NCBI GenBank assembly: GCA_028687585.1
Contig: JAQTZV010000031.1
Location: 1 to 62,864, forward strand
DNA: 62,864 bases
Direction: 5' to 3'
Source: Desulfuromonadaceae bacterium
GTDB taxonomy: Bacteria > Desulfobacterota > Desulfuromonadia > Geobacterales > Pseudopelobacteraceae
The notes beneath the pieces are model-generated. The model was not told where the DNA came from. It worked only from the letters and a program-made list of their open reading frames with translations, and searched no databases. The position numbers and the translations under genes were made by a program. Every line of letters begins with the position of its first letter. The first letter of the stretch is position 1. This document shows, piece after piece, positions 7,727-16,402 of the stretch.

Positions 7727-8680
7727 ATGAGCAAAATTTACTCGGACAACTCTCAATCAATCGGCAACACTCCTCTGGTAAAATTAAACCACATTATCGG
7801 CAACTCAAAAGCGACTATCCTGGCTAAAGTTGAGGGCCGGAACCCCGCCTATTCGGTAAAATGCCGCATCGGTGCCAACATGATCTGGGATGCCGAGAAG
7901 CGTGGCGTTTTGAAGCCGGGGGTCGAGATTATCGAGCCGACATCCGGAAATACCGGCATTGCGCTGGCCTATGTTGCCGCAGCCCGCGGCTACAAGCTGA
8001 CTCTGACCATGCCGGAAACAATGAGTATTGAGCGCCGCCGGGTATTGGCGGCATTAGGAGCAAACCTGATTTTGACCCCGGGGGCTGAAGGCATGAAGGG
8101 CGCCATCAATCGTGCCGAAGAGATCGCCGCCGCTGAACCGGACAAATATTTCCTGCCGCAACAGTTTAAAAATCCTGCTAACCCCGAGATCCATGAAAAG
8201 ACTACGGGCCCGGAAATCTGGAATGACACTGATGGTGCGGTTGATGTCGTCGTTTCCGGCGTCGGCACCGGCGGAACGATCACCGGGATTTCGCGCTACA
8301 TCAAACATACCAAGGGTAAAAAAATTATCTCCGTTGCGGTAGAGCCGAAAGAGAGCCCGGTTATTTCCCAGCATCTTGCCGGTCAGCCGATTCAGCCCGC
8401 ACCGCACAAGATTCAGGGGATCGGCGCAGGATTTATTCCGGAGACACTCGACCTCTCCGTTATTGACCGCGTTGAGCAGGTGGACAGCGCCGAAGCGATC
8501 GAATTCGCCAAGCGCATGGCCAAAGAGGAGGGGCTGCTGGTCGGCATCTCCTGCGGCGCAGCCGTTGCTGCTGCGGTTCGTCTTGGCCAACTTGATGAAT
8601 TTGCGGGTAAAACAATAGTAGTCATCCTCCCTGATGGAGCCGAGCGGTATCTTTCAACCGCTCTGTTCGAAGGAATCTAA
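7727..8680 (+). CDS. cysK: Cysteine synthase A (O-acetylserine sulfhydrylase)
   Basis: PLP enzyme converting O-acetylserine and sulfide to cysteine. The 317 residues include the PLP lysine in NPAYSVKCRIG (near residue 43), the substrate loop PTSGNTGIAL (near 69), the phosphate-binding loop SGVGTGGT (near 177) and the C-terminal DGAERYLST signature. The ATG at 7727 is chosen because it follows GAAAGGAGAACATC. It lies between the Rrf2 regulator and the siroheme reductase, 2 bases from the latter, so sulfite reduction to sulfide and its fixation into cysteine are made together. Confidence 0.95.
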   Translation: MSKIYSDNSQSIGNTPLVKLNHIIGNSKATILAKVEGRNPAYSVKCRIGANMIWDAEKRGVLKPGVEIIEPTSGNTGIALAYVAAARGYKLTLTMPETMSIERRRVLAALGANLILTPGAEGMKGAINRAEEIAAAEPDKYFLPQQFKNPANPEIHEKTTGPEIWNDTDGAVDVVVSGVGTGGTITGISRYIKHTKGKKIISVAVEPKESPVISQHLAGQPIQPAPHKIQGIGAGFIPETLDLSVIDRVEQVDSAEAIEFAKRMAKEEGLLVGISCGAAVAAAVRLGQLDEFAGKTIVVILPDGAERYLSTALFEGI

Positions 8681-8682
8681 CC

Positions 8683-9978
8683 ATGAGCGCAGCAGGAGCC
8701 GAATATCGGCTCGACGGTATCTACAAACAGCGGCAGGACGGTTTCTACATGCAGCGCGTCAAACTTGCCGCCGGAGTCATCTCTTCAAGCCAGGCCCGCA
8801 CAGTCGCGGCGGTCTCAACGCGCTTCGGCCAGGGAACAATCCACCTGACCACCCGAGGCAGCATTGAGATTCACTGGCTGAAGGAAGATGATCTGCCGCT
8901 GGTCAAGCGCGAGTTGGCAATGACCGGCCTGACATCGCGCGGAGCATGTGGCGGTGCGGTACGCGGCATTACCTGCGGCAGTCAGGGAGCCCAGGGGTTT
9001 CCTTTGCTTGAAACTCTTGCCCGCCGCCTGCATCGGCACTTTACCGGAAACCCTCGCTTTGAGCGCCTGCCAAAGAAGTTCAAGATCGGCGTTGAGGCTG
9101 ATGCGAAAGGCGGCAGGCACCTGATTCAGGACGTTGGACTTGTGCTGGCCGGGTATGAGGATGAGCGAGCTTTTTTTGATATCTGGATTGCCGGCGGCTT
9201 GGGGAAGGAGCCGCGCGCCGGCTTTTTACTCTCCGAAAAGGTAGCGGAAGAGCGGATCATTCCGATTATCGAGGCAATTATCAGGGTCTACACTGATCAC
9301 GCTCCGCCGCCGAAACGATTGAAATTTCTGGCAAAAGAATTCGGTGAGGAGAAGCTGCGCCGATTGATTCAGGAAGAAACTGCATACCGCGAGGATATTC
9401 CGGCTGCCAGTGGACTCCCTGAACACCTTGTTCCGGCATCGCACGAACTGGAGCGTCTTGAACTGCCGGTATTCGGCGGAAAACTGACTGCAGAGCAACT
9501 TTCTGCGATAGCTGATGCCGCCGATCGACTCGCCACCGGTGTGCTGATGGTGACCGCAGATCAGGATATCGCCCTGCTGCTTTCGCCCGGTATCGAAAGC
9601 GCCGATGAACTCAATAAACTTCGGCAGTCGACAGGCATGGCTTTCGTCAAAAGCGTCGCCACGTTCCGCATCTGTCCCGGCAGCCATGAATGCCAGATGG
9701 GGTTGGCAGCGACACGCGATGTAACCGGAAGGTTGATGGCGCATATCAGCGAAACGGGTAAAAAACTGAGCTGGGCGCTGTCCGGCTGCGGAAACTCCTG
9801 CAGCCAGCCACAACTGGCTGATGTCGGTATCGTTGCTTCACGACTGACAGCTGATGCCGACGGGCAGAAGACGCCGCGATTTGATCTCTATCGCCGGCAG
9901 AATTCCGGGCTGGGACTGAAAACTCAGGAAGGTTTGACAACGGAAGAGCTTATAGAAACGCTTCGCTACATCGAGTAA
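8683..9978 (+). CDS. Siroheme sulfite/nitrite reductase, hemoprotein
   Basis: A 431-residue monomeric ferredoxin-type nitrite/sulfite reductase. It has the two-domain repeat (ferrodoxin-like half, then siroheme/4Fe-4S half): N-terminal QRVKLAAGVISS and FGQGTIHLTTRGSIEIHW, then a 4Fe-4S/siroheme site formed by CPGSHEC (near residue 323) and SGCGNSC (near 364). It reduces sulfite to sulfide or nitrite to ammonia with six electrons. The position directly after cysK and under an Rrf2 regulator favours assimilatory sulfite reduction; the family alone cannot separate the two substrates. Confidence 0.88.
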   Translation: MSAAGAEYRLDGIYKQRQDGFYMQRVKLAAGVISSSQARTVAAVSTRFGQGTIHLTTRGSIEIHWLKEDDLPLVKRELAMTGLTSRGACGGAVRGITCGSQGAQGFPLLETLARRLHRHFTGNPRFERLPKKFKIGVEADAKGGRHLIQDVGLVLAGYEDERAFFDIWIAGGLGKEPRAGFLLSEKVAEERIIPIIEAIIRVYTDHAPPPKRLKFLAKEFGEEKLRRLIQEETAYREDIPAASGLPEHLVPASHELERLELPVFGGKLTAEQLSAIADAADRLATGVLMVTADQDIALLLSPGIESADELNKLRQSTGMAFVKSVATFRICPGSHECQMGLAATRDVTGRLMAHISETGKKLSWALSGCGNSCSQPQLADVGIVASRLTADADGQKTPRFDLYRRQNSGLGLKTQEGLTTEELIETLRYIE

Positions 9979-10367
9979 CGGGAATTGTACCATACACGAA
10001 CAATGGAGCTGACTGAAAAACTGGAGACCGGTTGAGACATCGCACTGATGAACTCTTCCGGCCTTTGTTGTTCAGTGAGTTGTTCCGGCTTCAAAACTTT
10101 GGTGAGTGATTCGATGCCACAATATTGTTGACTTGCACTGCAGTTGGATTTATTGGTACCTATGAATATTTTAACCTATAAAAAGCATTTGAACCACAGA
10201 GACACGGAGAACACGGAGTAACATTGAAGAGTTGCAGATGATATAAGAAGTTTTACAACTCACCCCAAAGGTGTTTTTGTTTTAAACCTTAAGCTATGCA
10301 TTTCTCAGTGTTCTCCGTGCCTCCGTGTTATTGAACTGCCGATTTTAGGTTTAATCAAGGAGCCGAT
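9979..10367 (+). repeat. Intergenic region with long inverted repeat
   Basis: No gene is visible here. It contains two arms about 27 bases long (10192-10218, with CACAGAGACACGGAG, and 10304-10330, with TTCTCCGTGCCTCCG) that are reverse complements at about 22 positions, separated by about 85 bases. Sequences of this CACGGAG type are dispersed noncoding repeats in many environmental bacteria. It could act as a stem-loop end for the cys unit or simply be a dispersed repeat. Confidence 0.55.
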
Positions 10368-11162
10368 ATGAAAGTACATGGTGTATTTTTATTGATAACT
10401 GTTGCCGCATTGCTCACGTTCCCCGGCAGTTCCCCGGCCGCAGAACCTGGTACGCCGCTGGTCGTTGGCATGGAGCTTGCGTATCCGCCGTTTGAAATGA
10501 CCGACCAGGCCGGCAAGCCTTCCGGCGTTAGCGTTGAGATCGCCACGGAACTGGCAAAAAGTCTCGGTCGACCGCTTGTTATCCAAAACACGGCCTTTGA
10601 CGGACTGATCCCGGCGCTTAAAACCGGTAAGGTTGATCTGGTCATTTCGTCGATGACGGCGACCGTCGAACGGGCAAAATCCATTGATTTTTCCGATCCG
10701 TATCTTACGACCGGACTCTGCCTGCTGCTGAAGAAGGATTCTTCTGCTAAAAGCATTGCCGACCTTGATAAAGCGGGAGTCAAGATCGCGGTGAAAAAGG
10801 GGACAACCGGACATATTTATGCGTCGAGACGACTGAAGAAAGCGCAGATACTGGTGCTGGATAAAGAGTCGGCAGCAGTTCTGGAAGTTTCACAGGGCAA
10901 AGCTGATGCCTTTATTTATGACCAGATGTCCACCTACCAGAACTGGCAACGTAACAAGGTCACCACAAAAGCGATGCTTGAGCCGTTTCAGAGGGAATCC
11001 TGGGCGGTTGGCATTCGCAAAGGGAACGATACTCTCAGGAGCAGTGTCAACACCTTTATCAAAGAGTATCGTGCGAAAGGCGGTTTTGAGCAGTTGGGGG
11101 ATCGTTATCTGAAAGAGATGAAGGATGAATTCAAGCGGCTTGGCTATTCCTTTTTCCTGTAA
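10368..11162 (+). CDS. Amino-acid ABC transporter, binding protein
   Basis: Periplasmic solute-binding protein of family 3 (polar amino acids such as Gln, His, Arg), 264 residues. A Sec signal peptide ends near residue 25 (PAAEPG). The mature domain begins with LVVGMELAYPPFEM, then FDGLIPALKTGKVDLVISSM and the SIDFSDPYLTTG segment, all standard for the family. The ATG follows AAGGAG. The permease and ATPase follow in order, so this is a complete three-part importer. The exact amino acid cannot be read from sequence. Confidence 0.9.
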   Translation: MKVHGVFLLITVAALLTFPGSSPAAEPGTPLVVGMELAYPPFEMTDQAGKPSGVSVEIATELAKSLGRPLVIQNTAFDGLIPALKTGKVDLVISSMTATVERAKSIDFSDPYLTTGLCLLLKKDSSAKSIADLDKAGVKIAVKKGTTGHIYASRRLKKAQILVLDKESAAVLEVSQGKADAFIYDQMSTYQNWQRNKVTTKAMLEPFQRESWAVGIRKGNDTLRSSVNTFIKEYRAKGGFEQLGDRYLKEMKDEFKRLGYSFFL

Positions 11163-11182
11163 GCCCTGGAGGGGGATGTTCA

Positions 11183-11962
11183 TTGAAACAGTTAATCGTA
11201 CATAGGGACGGGCAGCCAGTTGCAGTGGCTGCCCGGATTGTTTCCTGGCTCCTGGTGGCACTGCTGACCGCTGCCCTGTTCAGTTTTGCTTTCAGCCGGT
11301 TGCAGTATGGCTGGGAGTGGGATGCCATCTGGCAGTACCGGCAAAAATTTCTCAAGGGATGGCTGATGACCGTGATTATTTCCGCAGCCGCCCTGGTGGG
11401 TAGCCTCGTCATCGGTCTGCTCACGGCGCTCGCACGGCGGTCGTCATTGTTACCGTTGCGCTATTCAGCCCTGCTTTATGTCGAAACGATCCGTGGTACT
11501 CCGCTGCTGGTGCAGATCCTGATCCTGTTTTATGTCGTGGCGAACGCTTTTGGTGTAGAAAACCGTTACGTGGTCGGAATAATAACGCTTTCCCTGTTCG
11601 CCGGGGCGTATCTGGCTGAGATGATCCGCTCCGGCATTGATAGCATTCGTGATTCCCAACTGGAGTCTGCCCGTGCTATCGGGTTGACCCGGTCGCAAAC
11701 GTACCGCTACGTTATTTTTCCCCAGGTGGTGCGACAGCTCATTCCACCGCTTACCGGCCAATTTGCCTCGATTATCAAAGATTCATCGCTATTGTCCATC
11801 ATTGCCGTCAGTGAATTCACCCTGAACGCCCAGGAAGTAAACGCTTTCACCTACAGTACCCTGGAAAGCTATTTACCGCTTGCCGTCGGGTACCTGCTGC
11901 TGACGCTGCCGATTTCTCTGATCAGTCGTACCCTGGAGCGGAGATTTTACTTTGCAACTTGA
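11183..11962 (+). CDS. Amino-acid ABC transporter, permease
   Basis: Inner-membrane permease of the HisM/GlnP type, 259 residues. About five membrane helices; the ATPase-contacting EAA loop is visible as ESARAIGLTRSQTYRYVIFPQ near residue 160, and ETIRGTPLLVQILILF near 95 is typical. The start is a TTG at 11183 placed after GGAGGGGGATGTTCA. It overlaps the ATPase gene by 11 bases, so translation of the two is coupled. Confidence 0.9.
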   Translation: MKQLIVHRDGQPVAVAARIVSWLLVALLTAALFSFAFSRLQYGWEWDAIWQYRQKFLKGWLMTVIISAAALVGSLVIGLLTALARRSSLLPLRYSALLYVETIRGTPLLVQILILFYVVANAFGVENRYVVGIITLSLFAGAYLAEMIRSGIDSIRDSQLESARAIGLTRSQTYRYVIFPQVVRQLIPPLTGQFASIIKDSSLLSIIAVSEFTLNAQEVNAFTYSTLESYLPLAVGYLLLTLPISLISRTLERRFYFAT

Positions 11963-12683
11963 ATTCTGCGGCCTCAGCAAACAATTCGGGGAACATCAGG
12001 CGCTCAGTGATGTCACGCTGACGATCCCGGAGTTCCAGGCCTTGGCGATCATCGGCCCCTCCGGGGGGGGGAAGACCACTCTGTTGAGACTCATCGCCGG
12101 TCTGGAAATTCCGGAGAAAGGTCACCTCTCTATCAACAGCCGGCGGCTTGAAGTACATGAAGAGGCGCTTTTAGCGCACCGTCGCACTGTCGGGACGGTC
12201 TTCCAGGCATACAACCTTTTCCCGCACCTGACCGCGCTGGAAAATGTAGTGCTGCCGCTGGTGAAAGTCCACGGACTTTCGGCGCGAGAGGCGCTCGACA
12301 CTGCCGGAGCACTGTTTGAACGTTTCCAGTTGGCCGGACACGCGCAGCGGCGACCTGCGGAACTCTCCGGAGGACAGCAGCAGCGGGTTGCCATCGTGCG
12401 CGCCATCGCCATCAAACCGCGCTTTCTCCTTTTCGATGAACCGACTTCCGCACTTGACCCGGAGATGACGGCAGAGGTGCTTGATTTTATTATGGAGCTG
12501 CGCGGGGAGGGGCGTGACCTGATTATCGTCACGCACAATATGGGCTTTGCCCGCGAAGTATCCGACCAGTGCCTGTTTATTGCCGATGGCGAGGTGCAGG
12601 AGAGTGGTCATTCAAGTGAGCTGTTCAGGAGTCCGCACACGCCATCGCTGGTTAATTTTCTCGCCAAGGTGCTCCGCTACTGA
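11952..12683 (+). CDS. Amino-acid ABC transporter, ATPase
   Basis: Cytoplasmic ATPase of the GlnQ/HisP type, 243 residues. Walker A GPSGGGKTTLL (near residue 36), the Q-loop, signature LSGGQQQRVAIVRA (near 138) and Walker B FLLFDEPTSALDPEM (near 158) followed by the switch His in IVTHNM are intact. The TTG start overlaps the permease end. The 3' end overlaps the convergent oxidase gene by 32 bases. Confidence 0.92.
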   Translation: MQLEFCGLSKQFGEHQALSDVTLTIPEFQALAIIGPSGGGKTTLLRLIAGLEIPEKGHLSINSRRLEVHEEALLAHRRTVGTVFQAYNLFPHLTALENVVLPLVKVHGLSAREALDTAGALFERFQLAGHAQRRPAELSGGQQQRVAIVRAIAIKPRFLLFDEPTSALDPEMTAEVLDFIMELRGEGRDLIIVTHNMGFAREVSDQCLFIADGEVQESGHSSELFRSPHTPSLVNFLAKVLRY

Positions 12684-13881
12684 TTCCTTCTGCCAGAACC
12701 GTTACTTTCTCCACAATATACCCACCGATCGGAATGGCCGATGTTGCCGCCGGTGATGGTGCATTGCAGACGACCAGAGCCCGCCTGCTGCTAACGAAGA
12801 GAAAATCGCTTGCCAGCGTACCATCTTTGGTGACCGCTTGCGCGCGGATTCCGGCGGGGTAGTCATGCAGGTCTTCGACGGAAAGGGATGGACAGTATTT
12901 GCGCACAAGATCCAGATATCCCCGCTTGTAGAGAGCATTTTTTAACTCAACAATGCTCACCGAAAAATTCCTGTAGAGAACCTTGAGCAGTCCCGGATAG
13001 GTGAACATTTCGATACTGTCGCTCAGGCTGAAAGCGAACCTCCCGTACCCTTCACGTTTGAAGGCGAGGACCGCATTTGGCCCGACAGTGACCGTCCCGT
13101 CGATCATACGGGTAAGGTGGACCCCGAGAAAAGGGAGTTCGGGGTCGGGGATCGGATAGATCAGATGGTTGACTATCCGGTTATGTTCAGCCCCCAGCAG
13201 GAAGTAATCACCGCGAAAGGGAATGATTTTGAACTCCGGCTGAATTCCGAGCATCCGGACGATCCGGTCAGCCATGACTCCGGCACAGGCCACCAGAAAA
13301 CGCCCGGTGAAACTGCCGTTGGAGGTTTCCACGGTAATTTGATCTGATTGTTCGTGCAGCGCCTCAACTCTGCAGTTGAAGCGGACCTCTCCTCCCCCCT
13401 GCAGTATCAGATCCGCCATTTTTTGTGTAATCTCGGTGTAGCTGACAATACCGGTTGACGGTACCAGCAGTGCGCCGACTCCTGAAATATTTGGCTCACA
13501 CTCTCTCAGCTGCGGGGCAGAAAGTTCTTCAACCGCTATGTCGTTCTCTGCACAGCGGGCCACCAGCGCTGCCATTCGCCCTTGTTCCAGTTCGTCGGTT
13601 GCCACCAGCAGTTTGCCGCACTGCTCAAACCTGATACCGTGATCGCTGCAGAATTGTTTTGTAGCGATGTTCCCTTCCTTGCAGAACCGCGCTTTCAGAC
13701 TTCCGGGCGTGTAGTAGACACCGGCATGAATAACACCGGAGTTGCGCCCCGTCTGGTGATACGCCGGGCGGGATTCTTTCTCCAACACCAGTACCGAACT
13801 GCCGGGAAAAGCCCGCTGCAGCTGCCAGGCGGTTGATACGCCGATTATTCCGGCGCCGATCACGATATAGTCGTACGTCAT
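12652..13881 (-). CDS. lhgO: L-2-hydroxyglutarate oxidase-like FAD enzyme
   Basis: A 409-residue FAD-dependent oxidoreductase of the DAO family, closest by pattern to LhgO, which oxidises L-2-hydroxyglutarate to 2-oxoglutarate and passes electrons to the membrane quinone pool. The N-terminal dinucleotide fold IVIGAGIIGVSTAWQL, the HQTGRNSGVIHAGVYY substrate/FAD segment (near residue 42) and PFRGDYF (near 223) are characteristic. It starts 4 bases inside the LysR gene end, so the regulator and the enzyme are one operon. Its last 32 bases overlap the convergent ABC ATPase gene. Confidence 0.82.
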   Translation of the reverse strand: MTYDYIVIGAGIIGVSTAWQLQRAFPGSSVLVLEKESRPAYHQTGRNSGVIHAGVYYTPGSLKARFCKEGNIATKQFCSDHGIRFEQCGKLLVATDELEQGRMAALVARCAENDIAVEELSAPQLRECEPNISGVGALLVPSTGIVSYTEITQKMADLILQGGGEVRFNCRVEALHEQSDQITVETSNGSFTGRFLVACAGVMADRIVRMLGIQPEFKIIPFRGDYFLLGAEHNRIVNHLIYPIPDPELPFLGVHLTRMIDGTVTVGPNAVLAFKREGYGRFAFSLSDSIEMFTYPGLLKVLYRNFSVSIVELKNALYKRGYLDLVRKYCPSLSVEDLHDYPAGIRAQAVTKDGTLASDFLFVSSRRALVVCNAPSPAATSAIPIGGYIVEKVTVLAEGISSGAPWREN

Positions 13882-14771
13882 AGACTCACCTTGCGCACCA
13901 TCTGAGAAAATGCCGCCGCTGCGGGAGAAAGAGTCCTTCCTTTCCTGTACGCCAGAGAAAAACTGCGGGTTATGGTAAGCCCCGCCAGATTAATCGCCAC
14001 CAGCTCACCCTGCTTCAACTCTTCGCGCACAGCCATTTCAGAAACAAACGCCACACCACACCCTGCCAATACCGCCTGCCGTATCGCTTCACTGCTCGAT
14101 ATGGTACAGCAGACCGGCAGGTCGCCCGTTTTAAGCCCATGCGGTCTGAGCGCCGCATCAACAACATCGTTGCTTCCGGAACCCTTCTCACGCAGGATTA
14201 TCGGCTCTCTGAGGAGCTCTTCCGGTTGAACCTCTGCACGCCCGCACCAGTCATGGCCTTTTCGTGCGACCAGGAGAATAACATCGTGGCCGAGCGCTTC
14301 TGAGGTGAACTGCTTATCATCTGCCGCCGTTCCGACGATCCCGACCTCTATCTGTTCGTCACGAAGTTTTGCAAGGATTTCACTGCTGTCGCCGATATCG
14401 ACCGTTACGGTGATTCCCGGATCTGTAGTGCGGAGCGCCGCAATCGCCTTTGGCAGCAGGTATGTGCCGGGAATAGTGCTGCCTCCGACACAGAGTTCGA
14501 CGCCATCTGCCTGACGGAACTGCAGGATCGCCTGTTCGGCTTCATTCAGGGATTTGAGAACCTGCTGTGCGCGAACGAGCATGACTTTTCCCGCCTCGGT
14601 AGGCATGGCTCCCCGCCCGGTGCGATCAAACAGGCGGACTCCGCAGAGATCCTCCAGCGTCGCAATATGCTGGCTGGCGGTCGATTGAGTAATACAGGCC
14701 GCCTCGGCGCCTTTTGAGAAGCTGCCGGTAGTGGCGATGGTCACAAATATTTCGAGCTGTTTTATATTCAT
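13878..14771 (-). CDS. LysR family transcriptional regulator
   Basis: A 297-residue LysR-type regulator: winged-helix N terminus MNIKQLEIFVTIATTGSF with the recognition helix ITQSTASQHIATLE, then a periplasmic-binding-protein-like effector domain. The ATG at 14771 is taken because it gives the standard LysR start; an in-frame ATG at 14828 would add 19 atypical residues. Pattern is close to the CysL/YwfK group, but the ligand is unknown. It is co-directional with and overlaps the oxidase gene and is divergent from the MvhD-like gene 137 bases away, so it probably controls one or both. Confidence 0.85.
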   Translation of the reverse strand: MNIKQLEIFVTIATTGSFSKGAEAACITQSTASQHIATLEDLCGVRLFDRTGRGAMPTEAGKVMLVRAQQVLKSLNEAEQAILQFRQADGVELCVGGSTIPGTYLLPKAIAALRTTDPGITVTVDIGDSSEILAKLRDEQIEVGIVGTAADDKQFTSEALGHDVILLVARKGHDWCGRAEVQPEELLREPIILREKGSGSNDVVDAALRPHGLKTGDLPVCCTISSSEAIRQAVLAGCGVAFVSEMAVREELKQGELVAINLAGLTITRSFSLAYRKGRTLSPAAAAFSQMVRKVSL

Positions 14772-14908
14772 GCGCACACCATATCGTAAAAACCAATTCA
14801 AGTCATCGAAAATATCGAATATATCCATTTGACTTCCGCATAAATAAATTGGTACAAGAATACCACTTTAAATAAATGCTTAATGTATCGTCATTGCGGG
14901 GGTTACGT

Positions 14909-15679
14909 ATGAGTACAACAGAGAACTATAAACCAAAGATGCTTGGTTTTTTATGTAACTGGTGCTGCTATGCAGGAGCCGATCTGTGCGGGGTTTCCCG
15001 TCACCAATACCCCGCAAACATGAAGATAATACGGGTGATGTGCTCGGGCAGAGTTGACTCGGAACATGTGCTCCGGGCTTTTGAAGACGGCATAGATGGG
15101 GTCTTTATCGGCGGTTGCTGGCTGGGAGAATGTCATTATGTCACCGAAGGAAATTACGATGCCTTAAGCATGATGCATCTCACGCGAAAAGTCCTCGAAC
15201 AGATCGGGGTGAACCCTGAACGGTTACAGCTTAAATGGGTATCGGCTTCCGAAGGGATTCGTTACGCCGAAGTAGTCACCGAATTTACCAATAAACTTAA
15301 TGAGCTGGGACCGCTTGGCAAAGGAGAAGGAATAGATGCAGATGCATTACAGCTCAAACTTGAGGCCGCCAGGAAACTTCTCCCCTACCTCAAGCTGGTG
15401 GAACGGGAGAAGCTGAGAGTCCGCTTTGCTACGGAAGAAGAGTATGACGCCTTTTTCAATAGCGACGAGGTGAACAGGTTAATTCGCGAATTAATTATTG
15501 ATAAACTGGCGATAAGTCAGATTACAACTCTGTTGGGAAGAAACCCCCATTCAACCAGGGAGATTTCTGAAATGTTACATCTGGATCCGGCTGAGACAGC
15601 ACGGCACCTTAACAGCTCGTCACGTCAAGGATTAGTCGGGTATGATGAAAGCCACAAGCGCTACGCACTCGCCGCTTGA
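14909..15679 (+). CDS. MvhD-like iron-sulfur protein with C-terminal winged helix
   Basis: A 256-residue protein. Residues 10-140 match the delta subunit of methyl-viologen-reducing hydrogenase / FlpD: LGFLCNWCCYAGADLCGVSR, then IIRVMCSGRVDSEHVLRAF, GVFIGGCWLGECHY and LKWVSASEGIRYAEVV, with the Cys set that holds a 2Fe-2S cluster and passes electrons to HdrA-type partners. The remaining 100 residues end in a predicted winged helix (STREISEMLHLDPAETARHL). No hydrogenase or heterodisulfide reductase gene is adjacent; the neighbour is a divergent LysR gene. It may be an electron carrier whose tail senses or contacts another partner. The ATG follows GGGGGTTACGT. Confidence 0.78.
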   Translation: MSTTENYKPKMLGFLCNWCCYAGADLCGVSRHQYPANMKIIRVMCSGRVDSEHVLRAFEDGIDGVFIGGCWLGECHYVTEGNYDALSMMHLTRKVLEQIGVNPERLQLKWVSASEGIRYAEVVTEFTNKLNELGPLGKGEGIDADALQLKLEAARKLLPYLKLVEREKLRVRFATEEEYDAFFNSDEVNRLIRELIIDKLAISQITTLLGRNPHSTREISEMLHLDPAETARHLNSSSRQGLVGYDESHKRYALAA

Positions 15680-15732
15680 GTAATTGATGGTAAGGCAGCG
15701 CGGTTGACGCAGAATTGTTTGAACAATTTTAT

Positions 15733-15808
15733 GGGCATGTAGCTTAGCTGGTAGAGCAGCCGACTCTTAATCGGCAGGTCGTTGGTTCGATCCCAACCAT
15801 GCCCACCA
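15733..15808 (+). tRNA. tRNA-Lys (anticodon CUU)
   Basis: A 76-base cloverleaf: acceptor GGGCATG/CATGCCC, D arm AGCTTAGCTGGTAGAGC, anticodon arm CCGA-CTCTTAA-TCGG with anticodon CTT, T arm with GGTTCGATCC, and an encoded CCA end. Every arm pairs cleanly. Confidence 0.98.
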
Positions 15809-15843
15809 TTCCTTTTTACCCAACATTTCAAACGGGGATATCC

Positions 15844-16350
15844 ATGCGGGAAGCAAGGCCGCTTGACGGGCTGCATGAGGACAAGGCCCATCTGATTGAA
15901 AAATTCAAGTTGGTTCCAAAAAAGGTCAACAACAAACTTTTTTGGGTGCGGCAATTCGGCAACCGCCCGGATCACCCTTATGCAACACACCGGGCGGTCG
16001 TGAGATGCAGCCCGCTTGAACTTGTCTTCAGCTTTTACGACCTCTGCGTAGCAAAGATGACCTATTTTACCAGGAACATCAGTGACTATGACAGTTGCAA
16101 ACTAAACTACCGGACGCAAAAACTGGAATCGTGTCCGGTATGGGACATGGAATTTCTGGTTCAGAAGGGGACAGGAATACCGGTTGATCTGAGAAATCTC
16201 GCGGCAATCAATGACATTACGGTATTTCGTGAGATGTGCAACTGGTTGGAAATGCAGCTGCAGGAGATACAGCAGTTGGCGCCAGAACTGGTGTTGATCC
16301 CGGCACTGTTCGGCCAGGAATACTCATACTATTTTGAAACGCCGGTGTAA
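15844..16350 (+). CDS. Hypothetical protein
   Basis: A soluble-looking 168-residue protein of unknown family. The ATG at 15844 is preferred; the frame is open back into the tRNA 3' end but that part cannot be coding. Visible features are an aromatic- and Cys-containing middle (RCSPLELVFSFYDLCV) and a charged C terminus. No signal peptide or membrane segment. Stands between tRNA-Lys and the exported transglutaminase-like gene, 52 bases upstream of the latter. Confidence 0.6.
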   Translation: MREARPLDGLHEDKAHLIEKFKLVPKKVNNKLFWVRQFGNRPDHPYATHRAVVRCSPLELVFSFYDLCVAKMTYFTRNISDYDSCKLNYRTQKLESCPVWDMEFLVQKGTGIPVDLRNLAAINDITVFREMCNWLEMQLQEIQQLAPELVLIPALFGQEYSYYFETPV

Positions 16351-16402
16351 TAATTTATGAAAATCCCCATTGATGGGGATCGGCTCTACCAGAGGAGAGA
16401 AA

